Shown here in pieces: positions 42,528 to 53,720 of a stretch of DNA of 64,000 nt. The DNA is from Agrypnia vestita. Its lineage: Eukaryota > Arthropoda > Insecta > Trichoptera > Phryganeidae. The notes beneath the pieces are model-generated. The model was not told the origin of the DNA. It saw only the letters and a program-made list of their open reading frames with translations, and made no database searches. The DNA lies in NCBI GenBank assembly GCA_016648135.1, contig JADDOH010002026.1, positions 1-64,000 of the forward strand, given 5' to 3'. How positions within the stretch are numbered: position 1 is the first letter of the stretch; each line of letters starts with the position of its first letter. The position numbers were made by a program, and so were the translations under genes.

Positions 42528-42711
42528 TTTTTTTAATTAAAAAAAAATAGAGATGTGAACACGGAATACATGTCATACCATTATTCTTACTATTTTGAAA
42601 CTAAGCTAAACGTGTTATGAAAATAGGACTAACTTGATTGTCTGTAGTGAGGTTCGAACCCGCGATCTTTGGATCACGAAGTGAGAGTCCTAACCACAAG
42701 ACCAACAAGCT
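42528..42711 (-). mobile_element. tRNA-derived SINE, family 2, good copy
   Basis: Minus strand: head TAGCTTGTTGGTCTTGTGGT, B box GGTTCGAACCTC, body 'tagtcctattttcataacac', 'gtatgacatgtattccgtgttcacatctctat' and an A-rich tail. Its head matches the 10775-10958 copy almost throughout. Confidence 0.88.
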
Positions 42712-43200
42712 ACAAATTTATTTATTTATTTATATTATTTAATTATTTTATAATATAATAAGGGAAAAATACGAGTATAATTGCACTTTTAGACGCCTAC
42801 ATAGAATATGCAACTTTTAAAATATTATTTGTAATTTGAAAGATATTGTTTTAACAAGGTGTCAACAACTTTAATTTGGATATTTTCACTTGGAAAATGA
42901 TTATGCTAACTGTTGCATACCTCTAGAGAACACCACCACAATCCCACATGTCTAAGTCTAAGTAAATCGCACTTTCTTTATTTTTTTGTTTCAAAATGAA
43001 TTAAAAAAATAAAACTTAATTTATCTTATTAACGGAAAAAGTTTAATTAATAATATAATGTTCAAAAACTCCTCACCCCTCCTCTCGTTGTTTCCATTAA
43101 ATCAAGCCCCACCCGTGGCTACACACTCCCCCACACATAACCTACCCACCTCTATCAGTATCTAAGATATTTTATCTTATTACAATGCTTATTAGTTTAT
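42712..43200. other. AT-rich stretch with C-rich patch
   Basis: A C-rich segment at 43070-43155 (CTCACCCCTCCTCTCG, ACTCCCCCACAC) precedes hammerhead-like motif 6. It may belong to the same retroelement end. No coding signal. Confidence 0.35.
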
Positions 43201-43203
43201 ATT

Positions 43204-43250
43204 CTCACCTGAAGATGAGACCATCTGTAGTTCTCGAAACTAGTAGTGTT
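43204..43250 (+). ncRNA. Hammerhead-like motif 6
   Basis: CTGAAGA (43209-43215) fits CUGANGA exactly. Helix II is GAGA/TCTC (43217-43220 with 43232-43235), then GAAA (43236-43239), CTAG as a minimal helix III, TA for UH, and GTG pairing with CAC directly before the core. It has the same architecture as motif 1 with a shorter helix I and a larger helix II loop. Confidence 0.5.
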
Positions 43251-43885
43251 TATTTAAACTCAATAGTGGTCTTATACATAAGTATTTTATTTATATATAA
43301 ATCAATCATGTCATTCCACAAAGTTAATGCCAAATCAATAAATAATATAATTCTTATATGTTGATGCTTCCATAAAACTCGATGTTAATGAACACGGATC
43401 GTGAACGGTAGTTACGTAATATTTTGATATTAATAAACTTTCATTAACTAAAAACTTTCCAAACTCGCAGGCTTTGTTTCACATAATGAACGCGCGTATT
43501 ATTTGCAGAGGCATACTGTACGTAAACGTTACCTCCGTTTCCCTAGCCAAATTAATTACAATCGATAACCCCAAATATGGTTTAATTGCTTATTTCAGCT
43601 GCGCAGAACTCGTTTTTGTAATAATTAATATTTGAACGCTTTTGTCCTATTTTGAAATGTTAAAAAGTTAAATATTTAGTTTTGAAGCCGTATATTTACT
43701 CGCGTAAGCGCAGACGGGAAAATGTTCCTTCCCAGGGGTTATTTCTGTAATTAAAATGGCGTTGAAATTACGCTCTGCGGTTTTGGTCAAATTTTCGAAA
43801 TGGAATTTTCATCTAATCATCACACTCCAAAACAAAGTGCAACAGCTTTTTGTTAGGGACTTTATTTATTATAATTATTTTATAT
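43251..43885. other. Intergenic stretch, no gene recognised
   Basis: Balanced-composition DNA at 43480-43830 with many homeodomain-like ATTA/TAAT cores and no frame of note. It is a candidate regulatory region only. Confidence 0.3.
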
Positions 43886-44230
43886 AAAATTAGCTTTCTC
43901 GCGCGGCTTCGCGCGCGTAGATTTTTAGTCATATTTTATCAATTTGTGTATTAACCTTAAAATATAGATATATGTCGTCGAGGACTTTTTTATATAATTT
44001 TTTGAGTTCTACATTCCATATAGAAAGTATTTAAATATATCTTACCGTTACGGCAGGGCTCGTAAAAACGCATCGCTCGATCATTTTTTCGTAGACTAGT
44101 TGTAAAATAGCTCACCACAAAAAGTCAATTCTAAATATTGGTGAAAGAATTTTTAAAATCGGATTAGCAGTTTCGAAGATTATCTCATACATCCAAACTT
44201 TACCTCTTAATATATTGGTATAGATTTAAC
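43886..44230 (+). repeat. CGCGGCTTCGCGCGCG-type lepidopteran dispersed repeat
   Basis: Starts 'attagctttctcgcgcggcttcgcgcgcgtagat'. The later part reads 'aatattggtgaaagaatttttaaaatcggattagcagtttcgaagat' and 'acatccaaactttacctcttaatatattggtatag'. This order (gcggcttcgc.cgcg, then a 'gaaatcggttcagcagttt' block, then 'aacatacatcc' and 'aatattagtatag') is characteristic of a common repeat in moth and butterfly genomes. It has no coding content. The transposon class is not settled here. Confidence 0.65.
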
Positions 44231-46845
44231 GATTTAACTGTATTAACGGTAAAATAATGTATTTTTATGTTTGTGGAGCTAAACGAAGGCCTGTTCTTAC
44301 TCAAACTGTAGCATGTTATTCAAGTATTCGTTTACCGATAAATTATCACAAACAATATGCAAAGCTTGCCAGCTTTTAAAAATTCCCGAATAGCACTCTA
44401 GAATTTTACGACAATTTTGATATATCGTCGGCGTAAGTGCAATGCCTCGTATGGACCATTTATAAGAATGTTTAGTAAGGACGATAAATTACTTATACAT
44501 ATTCGCGCTAGGGGAATGCCTTTGTAAAGCCAGTTGCAGGATATCTATTGGTCTTTCTAAAATTTGAATGCGCCTATTAGTGTGACTTGTAAAGTGTAAC
44601 GAAAATCGCTAATTAGCTCATACGCGGTGTTGAACTTTCACATCCAATATTTTACTTGAATACTTATATTGATATTTTTATATTTTATACTATTGATATT
44701 TTATTTGAATACTTGAGTAATGACGAACAAAATATTCGTTGTGATAACATAATATGTAGTTATTAATATTAAAATTGATAATAAAGGGTATTTCAGGTCT
44801 TGAGTTGTGGTCTCCCAAAACCGAATTCGGATTCTCGCTGCGTGCTTTGGAACATCTAATGCTTTGGTGTCCCAGAGAGCTCTGGGCTCTTTCTTGATCT
44901 TTTCGACTTCAGTATTGCTATAATAATTGGTTGTTGGAAGGCCTCGATAAGTTCAATTAATGTGTATAGTCATAATCCTTAACTTATCCAAGTAGGGAAG
45001 ACTGGAGACAATACCTACTAACAGGGGACAGTTTTAATATCGCTTTTATCTTCCACCTTTTTCATCGCAAGCGTTTGAAAAAAATAGCAGGCGAAGCATG
45101 TATGAGCAGTTCACCCGTAAGCCAGCTCTCGCTGGTCTCGGTGAAGGGCGATTGCGTGTGGGTCTTTTTTTTGTTTTTGTGAATGTTTTGTAAACGTTCG
45201 CACCTCGGCAAAAAGTGTGTTTGACGCTACATACACCTAAGTAATTTACTTTGATTACATTTATTTCCTTGCTTAGTTTATATTTTTTACCTAGATTGAT
45301 CAAACATGTTATATTTTTATTGATTTAGAAAATATTTGATTATGAACACTAAAAAGCGGTTTCAGAACAGTAGTAATATAATGAAAGCGTTGTTGTGTTA
45401 TAATTTTGTCCCAACGCAAAATATTTTTTACGATGTTGTCTCATGTGTTAAATACCAAGTTTTGTATATATTTTATTTCAGAATGCCGATTTAGACAAAG
45501 GACGACCCAGAAAGGTAAGAAATCGCGGTCGGTGTATCTACGAAAAATCGTATACTGAAGTTGTTGAAATCTGTGAGGTCATCAACAACTAAATACGATT
45601 TACGTCGCGTTGGAAAATGGCACACTGAAGATTTTTATGTTTGTCATAATTTTTTTTCTGAATTATTTTTATTAAGAAATAATAAGTAATTAAAAAGTGA
45701 TAATTAATACATTGTTTTTGTTGTTATTTTTTTTCAATGTTGTTATGACATTGGTTTGATTTTTTTCTTGATTTATAATTAACGTTTTTTTTTCTTGAAA
45801 AATCTGTTAAAAATCTCCGGCACGGGGACAATCATAACACTCCGACCAGGCGGTTAAATTATTTCATAACTGTTTAAATGTAGTATATGTTTTACATAAA
45901 AGAAATATGTGTGTATATCAGAAGAATTTACCTTAAGAAATGGTACAAATTATTATTTAAAAAAAATAGCAATGCAGAAAAAATTAAACCTGTAAAATGT
46001 TACTACTGTTCCCGGCCTCCCCTGTAAGAAACTCCAAAGAATTTCTTAAATTGCTTTGAGTTTTGATATCCCTATAAAACTGTCGGTTTAAATTTGTAAA
46101 TGCAAAATTTGGTTTTTATTGACATTAATCATCCAAACAAGCATTTCAAAGCAAAATAGTAATTTCTAACTACTTAATTTTCCTTTTAAATAATAGTAAA
46201 TACTATTTGTCAAATATCTGAATGGTCAAAAGGATAAGTTTTAATGCATTTTAACACGGGCAAAATAAAAGGGTAAAAATAAGACCGTCCTACAGAAGGG
46301 AAACCTGACAATCCCGATTTTAAATTGTTGGTGAGTAGGTAGGATACCACTAAAAAAAAGTTCCATCTGCACAAGAAATATGAACCGTAATAATTAGTGA
46401 TAAATCTGCCGAGCCAAATAGGACGGGCGACGACAGAATAAATAAAAACATTTTCTCGAATAGCCTTTTTTTGCATTCTATTAAACACTAATTAAAACGA
46501 CGCAATGTTTGCCTTTAAATTTCATTTCTATCGTACCTCTTGATATTAGGGCCGGCGCCAAACTGCGCGAATCTTACGCCGCGTATTTTCCGTCGCGTAA
46601 AATCGGCAAAGGAAATTGATGGACCGATTATCCGCGTAGTGTGTTTGATAAGCTCGTATTGTATCGAAAGAAATGTAGTCTTAATAGATCCGCGTAGGGT
46701 GGCGCCGCCGCGCCGCCGGCCTTACACATTAAATTTTTCCATACAAAGTTTAAAAAGGGCGGGTTTATTGGCAATTGGCAATTTCTTCTAACGAACCACA
46801 CAATTTAGTGGAACATTTAATATAGGTTTCTGGAACACAATATTA
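44231..46845. other. Intergenic stretch, no gene recognised
   Basis: Mostly AT-rich. Notable patches: 44795-44905 of balanced composition; 45100-45160 GC-richer; 45481-45513 a short open segment between TTTCAG and GTAAGA (encodes ADLDKGRPRK) that could be an exon but has no supporting partner; 46550-46740 with GC-rich ends (GGGCCGGCGCCAAAC and GGCGCCGCCGCGCCGCCGGC) resembling imperfect inverted termini. Confidence 0.35.
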
Positions 46846-46849
46846 CAAT

Positions 46850-47225
46850 GACGAAACTAGCTAGATCCATGATAACAAGTCGAGTAGGAGATGGATGGGA
46901 ACAGGGAAGGGTTTTTGGGATAGGTAAAATAGGTTCAGTTTGTTTTGGAAGATAGTTTTGGTCTGTAGTGATGTGATATCTGTGCATAGTTGATTCCACA
47001 GCCTAGCCGACTACACTTCGAGTGAGGAGCTGAAGATTGGAGTATTAAGTATGAATGGGGATAGATAGCTAACTACTGTCAGTCAAATGATGTGGAAAAT
47101 CATGATTAGATATAATGTTGAATTTAGATTTCAGGTACTGAGGTGAAAGAGGATCGAAAAGGAAATTATAAAGTAGAGATAAAACATGAATGGCGTTGTA
47201 GGATTGTAGGCTAATGGAGAAATTT
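46850..47225 (-). pseudogene. LINE reverse transcriptase C-terminal tail
   Basis: The minus strand reads LLYNFLFDPLSPQYLKSKFN, then HHLTDSS, LSIPIHT and, after shifts, SARLWNQLC. The pattern LP.YL...F.......R.....L.IP.......S....S.RLWN.LP marks the RT C-terminus of jockey-like LINEs. Multiple shifts and stops. The LTR-like element at 47266 inserted just beside it. Confidence 0.65.
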
Positions 47226-47265
47226 GCGGGAAGTCGATATGTGATCGTATTTTTTGTATTAATAT

Positions 47266-47740
47266 TGTCACGGGATCGCGATGGTAGGAGACAAATGAAT
47301 CATGAAAAACTAAATAAAGTTTTTATTAATTACCAGTCACTGAACACGAACATAACATAAGAGCACACGTCATTCCAGAATATTCGCACGACTGTGTGTT
47401 CGCACTTATTCATTATCGAATGCCCGATGGGTATTCTCGTATTGTATTTCGCTGTCCAATTACATAATAATTCATACATACATACATACAATACATAACA
47501 ATTACATAATAATTCGCACTATAACGCCGCTTTAGCTGAAATCAGTTTCTATGTGATCGCCGAACAGTCCCGATGGTGTCGTCCCGCTTATATACAGTTT
47601 CTAGAAGTTTCGCGAATCTAGTCGACATTTCCACTATTTATTCTAAACCCTTCTAGTAATTTCCAATTTACTGTAAAACGTGCTTGGTGCTGATAAATCC
47701 TCGATTACGTGTAAGTCGTTCTGTTTCTACAGCCTCGCGA
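47266..47740 (-). mobile_element. LTR-like element with heat-shock-type promoter, copy 2
   Basis: Flanked by TAATAT on both sides (47260-47265 and 47741-47746), a clean 6-bp target duplication. On the minus strand it opens TCGCGAGGCTGTAGAAACAG, carries 'acgttttacagtaaattgg', and then GAA-AC-TTC-TA-GAA (47599-47611, perfect heat-shock trimer) and TATATAAG. A GC-richer leader and AATAAAAACTTTATTT (poly(A)-signal-like, near 47320-47335) follow, and it ends CGCGATCCCGTGACA. The 3' end matches copy 1 (CGCGATTCCGTGACA). LTR termini would normally start TG, which occurs 8 bp inside, so the exact left border is uncertain. Confidence 0.65.
47588..47611 (-). promoter_or_regulatory. Heat-shock element and TATA box inside LTR-like copy 2
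   Basis: GAAACTTCTAGAA (minus strand, 47599-47611) is a perfect alternating GAA/TTC/GAA trimer directly followed by TATATAAG (about 47588-47596). A degenerate second array lies about 40 bp upstream. Confidence 0.6.
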
Positions 47741-47746
47741 TAATAT

Positions 47747-48610
47747 TGTATTCATCATTCCTCCATACGTAAAAGTTTTTAATGATAAAAACCCGGCAAA
47801 GTTGTTGTTTACACTGTTGCCTTAAATTTTATGACGCCACGGAGGGGGAACTCCCGCGGGTTATTTTCGCATGCGGCCGTCCTACGTGTCGCTGGCAGCG
47901 CCGCACTGCACTGCACTGCACTTGTATTGTTTCGGTGCATCGATGGCTGCCGTTCGGATGGCTCGCCATACATTTCCCCGCGTCGTGGTCCGGAGGGAGC
48001 ACGGGAGAAAAGCTTTCGGCTTTGTTGTTTTTACCCTGGAGGAAATTGCTTTAGTGCTAAGGAGACGTCAGTAAATAAATCTTTTGATACCCCGCACTGA
48101 AATCTTTTACACAGACTCACGACTCGGGAAAATACGTTCTTGTGTGCGAGCACGCTGAAAATATTTATGAAGGGTGGTAACTTAAAAGAAATAAGTTTAC
48201 AAGATGTACAGACTGCCCAGACCTACTCTATTCGAGTACCATCTAAATTAATTAAAATTCCAAACAGAACTCGTATTTCTACATTTCTACTACAGCAGGG
48301 TCTTTCTGCACTTAATCGTATATGAGTAGAATATATTACAGGTCAATTTTTTGGTCATTGCACTTCACACATATATTCTGTAAATAATGTGTGATATCTA
48401 AGCGTGGTAGAGACAAAGTTATGTGACCGCTTCACGCAAGACAATAATGCAACAACGCGCTTGGCGCGTGCAATCAGTTATGTACACCACATACAGTGTG
48501 TTGTTGTTTTAAATTTAATATAAATTTAACAAAATTCTTGGTATTCATTCATTATTAATGTACTAGTGTATTGTTTAATTTTAAATAAAATTTGTTTTTT
48601 TCGCTTTCTG
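47747..48610. other. Intergenic stretch with balanced-composition patch
   Basis: 47780-48080 is GC-richer, with three overlapping + frames of 67-90 codons and a (CACTG)n-like run (47907-47925). No domain or splice evidence. A promoter or regulatory island is possible. The rest to 48610 is AT-rich. Confidence 0.3.
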
Positions 48611-48645
48611 GTTTCAGCTGATGAAGGGCATCGACCGAAACATTA
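48611..48645 (+). ncRNA. Hammerhead-like core 7, weak
   Basis: CTGATGA (48618-48624) and CCGAAAC with only a GG/CC helix II. Helices I and III are not apparent. A decayed Penelope-type end is the likeliest reading. Confidence 0.3.
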
Positions 48646-50439
48646 TTATTATTATGATCAATATAATTCATTCCCTATCCGTAGAATAAGTAAACAATAA
48701 ACTACTTTATTTTATATTTTAATGAAATAATAATAATAAAAAATACTACGAATAGATTTATTAATGACCTACTATACCACAGCCATGAGTAAAAAATCGA
48801 CCTGTACCCTTTTAATGTACCTGTAAACATTTACAAACCGAATCGTTATATATGTAACTCTCATTCTTACCGGTCTATCATGTGATTGGCCCATTTTTTT
48901 ATATTTTTCTCATACTGCTGTTCAACTGACCACTAATAAGTAAATTAATAGATTTCCCAAATAAAATTTTGGATTGCCACATCTCGCAATCCCAGCTTAT
49001 AACGAATGCAATTCAGATTTACTAAAATTCAATTATTTACTAAAGATCGTATTCAAAGATGGGTTACACTCATTTTCCAAGAAAAGATATCAGGTGAAAG
49101 CGTAAACTAAGAGAACTAAAAACATAAATTCATTTGTTTTTAAAGAAATTCTCGTTAGCTTGTCAGACTACATATTGTAAGAGATTCTAAACAAGAAATT
49201 ATTCATATTAGTCGAATATACTTATATAATGTATAATTAATAACTCAACTTTATATAGTACGGATTGGTAGTGCACCTATTAAACATGGTGGACTAATTC
49301 GTTATTCTTGCATATGGCATAATCTACCTATCTAATCAAATTTTTAAAATTAATTACAAAAAAATCAACCGACTAAAATATTACTGAATTTAAAATGCCG
49401 ATATGAAAATTATAATGTGGACCATGTGAAATGATATTTCTGTAGTAATATTTTATTATAACTTAGACTTAAGTAACAACCTTAAGTAGCCAAGATAAAA
49501 ATACAGATTATATTATCTTTGTTAATTTATTTATCATTCTGACTAATCAGGCACCTCGAATCCAATAACTTACCTTTCTCAATAGAGCGGGATTTTTTAA
49601 AATTATACTTTTTGTTCGTTGACAGTTGTGTAATTTAACCTTTATAGTTTTCAACGAAAGAACAGTGTGATGAATTTGAGAGGTACCCACACTATAATGT
49701 ATTGCATGGGAGAACTATTATTCTCTCTGTAGATGTAGAAAGGTTTCCACGAAATGTTTTAACCGAGTTTACTTTACAGTTCCGGACATGGTAGATACTC
49801 TCTAAAAGTTAATTATTCAAATTCTGCTCCTAAATACACGTGCTACCTTTGGGATGATTAATATTGCTAAAAGCTAATAGACTACCGTCCTACAGTACTT
49901 TGTTATTATTATATTATGGCATTATTCTTAGCTAATAGTTTACCTTAGACTTACCTTCGCTCTGCACCAAATCATTTTAGGATTTGTGACAACTTTTTCC
50001 GGATATTCCTTACTCATAAATTACATAATCATGTTTTATACTACATTTTTACAATTTTTTACAAAAACATATAGCTAACAGTATACTCAAGTAGTTAATA
50101 TATAAAGTTAATTTTGATAATTATTGAAATATGTAACCATAAAGTTATTGCTTAAATCATGACAAGTAATTGAACATAATTTTTGCATAAATATGTTGTA
50201 ATTACATATATTTTATTTAATCTTCGTGCACTAAAGACTTATCAGATCGATGCGTCTTTTTTTTTATTTAGGCATATTTAGACATCTTAATAATCAATAA
50301 TATCTATTTTATTTAGAAGATAAAATAAAACAAAAATTAAAACTAAAATTGTTTCTTTATTCTGCTATCCATTACAAACGAAATATATTTTTTATTTATA
50401 TATAATATATAGGTACATATATAAATGCCTTATATATAA
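48646..50439. other. AT-rich stretch, no gene recognised
   Basis: No frame over 60 codons with homology and no repeat copy recognised within the window. Confidence 0.4.
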
Positions 50440-50777
50440 TGCTTAAATTTAAAACAACCCAAATGCAGAACCACTATATTTATAAAGCCATTAACTACTA
50501 CAATAATTTACCTATCGAGTTACGCTGCATCACTAACCTCTCAAAGCAAATCAAAAAAATTAAAATCTTCCTAAATTCAAACTAAATTCATAAATCATTT
50601 AAGTATATAGCTTTTTTCAAAATACTTCAATACTTCATTATCAAATTACTTTTATTACCGTATTATTAAATTACTCGCATATATGTACCTATAAATAATA
50701 ATAAGAACTGAGGCTCCCTCATCAGCTTCTCTTTACTGATGAGGTCTACATGACTACAAAGTATTAAAAAAAAAAAA
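50440..50777 (+). pseudogene. Jockey/CR1-like LINE 3' end with poly(A)
   Basis: The + strand gives FKTTQMQNHYIYKAINYYNN, LPIELRCITNLSKQIKKIKI and FLNSN, then stop: the tail pattern Y.A...YN.LP.E.R......FK..L. A roughly 170-bp 3' UTR follows with the hairpin pair CTCCCTCATCAGC/GCTTCTCTTTACTGATGAGG (50713-50745) and an A-run at 50766-50777. Only the last 50 or so codons survive. Confidence 0.75.
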
Positions 50778-51042
50778 GTCAATTTGATATGTAAATAAAT
50801 AAGAATTGTATTTCTACCATATATTAAATTTAAAATAAATATGCATATTCTGAGAGACTATAAAGAATAAAAGTATCGTTACCAGTTGTGAAATCTATGA
50901 GAAGAGACAACAACAACAACAAGAGACTGGCAGAGTCCCTTGAAATATATGGATGATTCTTATTTGGAACATATATGTAATTTTTGAAAATGCCATGTTT
51001 GGATGTTCTTACGATGGAATTGGTAAACGTTGCATTGTATAG
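50778..51042. other. AT-rich stretch
   Basis: A 76-codon minus frame without a domain; contains (CAA)n near 50910-50925. Confidence 0.35.
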
Positions 51043-51125
51043 GTTGTAAAAATACTTCAATACACGCTTCTCATATAAATAGCTTCGTCACTGTGAGACT
51101 TCTATATATTTTTCTTAATGGAATA
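51043..51125 (-). repeat. TGATCACTT-family repeat, end fragment
   Basis: 'aaaatacttcaatacacgcttctcatataaatagcttcgtcactgtgagacttctatatatttttctta' is the reverse complement of the family's 5' part (compare 33070-33140 and 53655-53715). Confidence 0.7.
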
Positions 51126-51839
51126 TATTTTGTTTATTGAATTATGAAGTTTACCTGCTTTCTTAAAATATTTACTATTTATTTGAAAACCGGTTATAAG
51201 AAGACACCTGAACATTATTTTGTTTTACACAATAGCGTAACGTTATGCTAACTAGAAAAATCAATGAAATTATATTGCGATATATATATATCTATATATA
51301 TATATGATTGATAAAAAAGCGTAACGTAATAAAACAATAATACTACAAAATGCGCGGAATATCCGTAGTTGACGTGATCCAATACGTCCCCACCCCATGT
51401 GCAATTAAAATATATATGCATGGTTTAACCCTTAAATAAAATTCTATGGAAATATCTAGATGGCATATTATTTTTAGCTGTTTCGCTATAACAAGCACAG
51501 GCTGTCTACAATTTTGGAAATCATAGTTGGCTGTCGTTTGACTGTTCAAAGATTCTGGTTGAGCGGGTATCCAATTTGTACATTTTTGCAATTAGTGTTT
51601 TTTTATGTTTATGGTGTTGAAAATGGTGTTATGCAGATTGCATGTGCTCCTGGCGCTGTTATTATTGCTTATATTCTATTTAGTGATTTATTTTTCATAA
51701 TATAATTGTAATCAATTCCATAAAGAGTTTTTATGGTGATTTTATTTCTTTATTTAAGGAATCTCAACAGTGTAATTGTGTAATATGACACAATGTAATG
51801 AGCATTAGACTAATAATAGAAAGTTACGTTACACATAAA
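51126..51839. other. Intergenic stretch with (TA)n
   Basis: (TA)n at 51278-51306. The 82-codon minus frame 51343-51591 has no recognised domain. Confidence 0.35.
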
Positions 51840-51935
51840 AAAATTGTGTAATCTTATCTTATATTTTTATTGTTAAATTATTATTAAGTACCTATATATT
51901 GTAAACAAGGATTTTTTGAAATAAATAAATAAAAA
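51840..51935 (+). repeat. LINE 3'-end repeat, plus orientation
   Basis: Reverse complement of 13828-13905, ending in GAAATAAATAAATAAAAATA. It abuts the Penelope fragment. Confidence 0.65.
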
Positions 51936-51949
51936 TAAACATAAGTACT

Positions 51950-52345
51950 GCTTGTATTCAGCTCGTCTTTAATATGGTCTTTGTCTGATAATCTTTTTGA
52001 CCTAGTGACTTATGTATCGACGACGGATGACGGTTGCACAAAATGGTGATTTGATTGTGCATTGAGATACCGATTTGTACGAGTTGACTTTTTATACATA
52101 TACAGTGTGGTCGAGGCTGCCATCTTCTTTTTTGATAACGAGTACGTCTAAAAACGGCAAGCTATTGTTTTTTTCTATTTTCGTAGTATATTTAATATCG
52201 TTATTAATGCTATTCAAAAAAATTAAAAAATTTTCAGTTCTTCTGTACCGTGGGGCTACATAACAATAGTATCATCAACGTTTCTATACCATACGAGTGG
52301 TTTTAATTTCGAGATGAACGGATGTGCTCGCCACCAATTCAAAAC
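51950..52345 (-). pseudogene. Penelope-like element reverse transcriptase fragment
   Basis: Across frames the minus strand gives LNWWRAHPFISKLKPLVWYR, NVDDTIVM (catalytic box, near 52272), LPFLDVLV/IEKNNSLPFLD, KEDGSLDHTVYV, KKSTRTNRYLNAQSNHHFVQ, VTRSKRLSDKDHIKDEL. The series YVDDT, then LPFLD.LV.R..DG.L...VYRK.THT..YL...S.HH is diagnostic for Penelope-like reverse transcriptases. At least two frameshifts break it. The GIY-YIG endonuclease domain was not seen downstream. It inserted or decayed beside a LINE tail at 51840-51935. Confidence 0.87.
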
Positions 52346-53115
52346 AGAACTCGAAATACAAGACAAAAATTCCTTTGAAAATGGACAGTGCTATCTGTCC
52401 TAAACTTTGGGTGTATAATAAAAGTCTTTCTCAAGACTACAATACGCGGGGTTACACTAGAAAATAATCCTTCAAATACCAAATAATCTATTTAATTCCA
52501 GCTACGTTCAACGCAAGGTATACATAGGACATGGTTTTTTATATATACCAAAGAAGTATATCGTCCTACGCGAATAAATAGTGTAGGCATTTTTTAAAAT
52601 ATAACTACGGTCCTTTTTGATAAGATTCAACAACTTTAAAAATATGTATATTTTGTTGGTGGTCGTTTTCAGTGTTGCCTGGTCTAATATCTTAAGGATA
52701 AAATAGTTTTTATTCTGTTATAGGTACCGTTTTGAATTTGTGCTTTTACTTGGGCATTACAAAGGCTGTCTTTTACAACTTGCCTTTTAAAAGTTTGAAG
52801 CCCCAACTGCTCCGGGCAGAGAACGGACCCCGACATTAGACGGATGCTTGAAGTTGAACTAGCTTTTTATACTTATTCATTCTGGACGCTTTATCTCCCA
52901 CTTGAGTCGGCAGACTTGAAAGCCAGTGTTCCTCCCACAAAGCCAAGAATTCGGGTGTAGGTACGAATGTTTGTCGTCCGACAAGGCTATTTGGTCGAGA
53001 TATATTAATTTCACTCAACGGAGATTCATGCCACGAAAACTACTGTTTTGAATGAAAATTCTAACATTCTCAGTATTTTAACTACACCAATTATTTAATT
53101 TTCATTTATTATGTT
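52346..53115. other. Intergenic stretch, possibly more Penelope sequence
   Basis: 52346-52450 may continue the Penelope frame upstream on the minus strand (broken text only). A 60-codon minus frame at 52836-53018 has no domain. Nothing else recognised. Confidence 0.35.
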
Positions 53116-53560
53116 GTCATCAGATGGTAGAAGCAGAAAGAATTGCACATAATCGAGCATTTTACAGTTGGCATATAGCACCCTACACCTTTTACAGTAA
53201 ATTGCAAATTACTACAAAGTTCTGGGATAATTTAATAGATTCGCGAAACGTCTAGAACACGGCTCTCTATAAATACAGCGGCAACGTGCTGCGCGAACAG
53301 TTTGTTTTGACATTTAGTGGAAGTCACAGATAAAGTGAAAACGGCAACGAATCGCGAATAATCGACCAGCGATAAAATACTAGAGTACCTTTCGTCAAGC
53401 GAGAAGCTTTCTAGTGCGAAGCTGAGCGAAACCAGCGAACTGACCTTGCTATTGACAAAAGCACAGCAAATTAATTAAGTACCTACGTGGAATATTCTAG
53501 TGATAATTAGTGCGTATTTAGAAATCTGTCTAAATTAAAGAACGTTGCTCTGATTAAATT
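53116..53560 (+). mobile_element. LTR-like element with heat-shock-type promoter, copy 3
   Basis: Colinear with copies at 20051 and 47266: 'gcattttacagt', 'accttttacagtaaattgcaaattact', GAAACGTCTAGAA (53245-53257, one change from a perfect heat-shock trimer), TATAAAT (53269-53275), then 'gcg.aac.gtttgtt...cacaga.aa.gtgaaaacgg' shared with copy 1. The left border (TGTCATCAG at 53116) is proposed by analogy. The right end is obscured by the TGATCACTT-family copy at 53590. Confidence 0.55.
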
Positions 53561-53589
53561 CGTGTCCAGGGACTTTGGTGAATCAGTGA

Positions 53590-53720
53590 ATGTTGCAGTG
53601 TGTAAAGCGATCACTTAAGCCAGTTAATACAGGTTATAAGCCCTGTGGCTATTCTGTAAAGTTTTACATATAAAATAGCTTCGTGTCTCTGAGAATACTT
53701 TTCTAATTTTTCTTAATTAA
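53590..53720 (-). repeat. TGATCACTT-family repeat, minus copy
   Basis: 'gttgcagtgtgtaaagcgatcacttaagcc', 'ggttataagccct', 'aaaatagcttcgtgtctctgagaa' and 'ttcttaattaa' are the reverse complement of the family. One core base differs (GCGATCACTT). Confidence 0.75.

Noticed and set aside
50700..50750. Hammerhead-like CTGATGAG near the LINE tail
   Set aside because: No GAAA follows; the CTGATGAG strings are arms of a 3' UTR hairpin.
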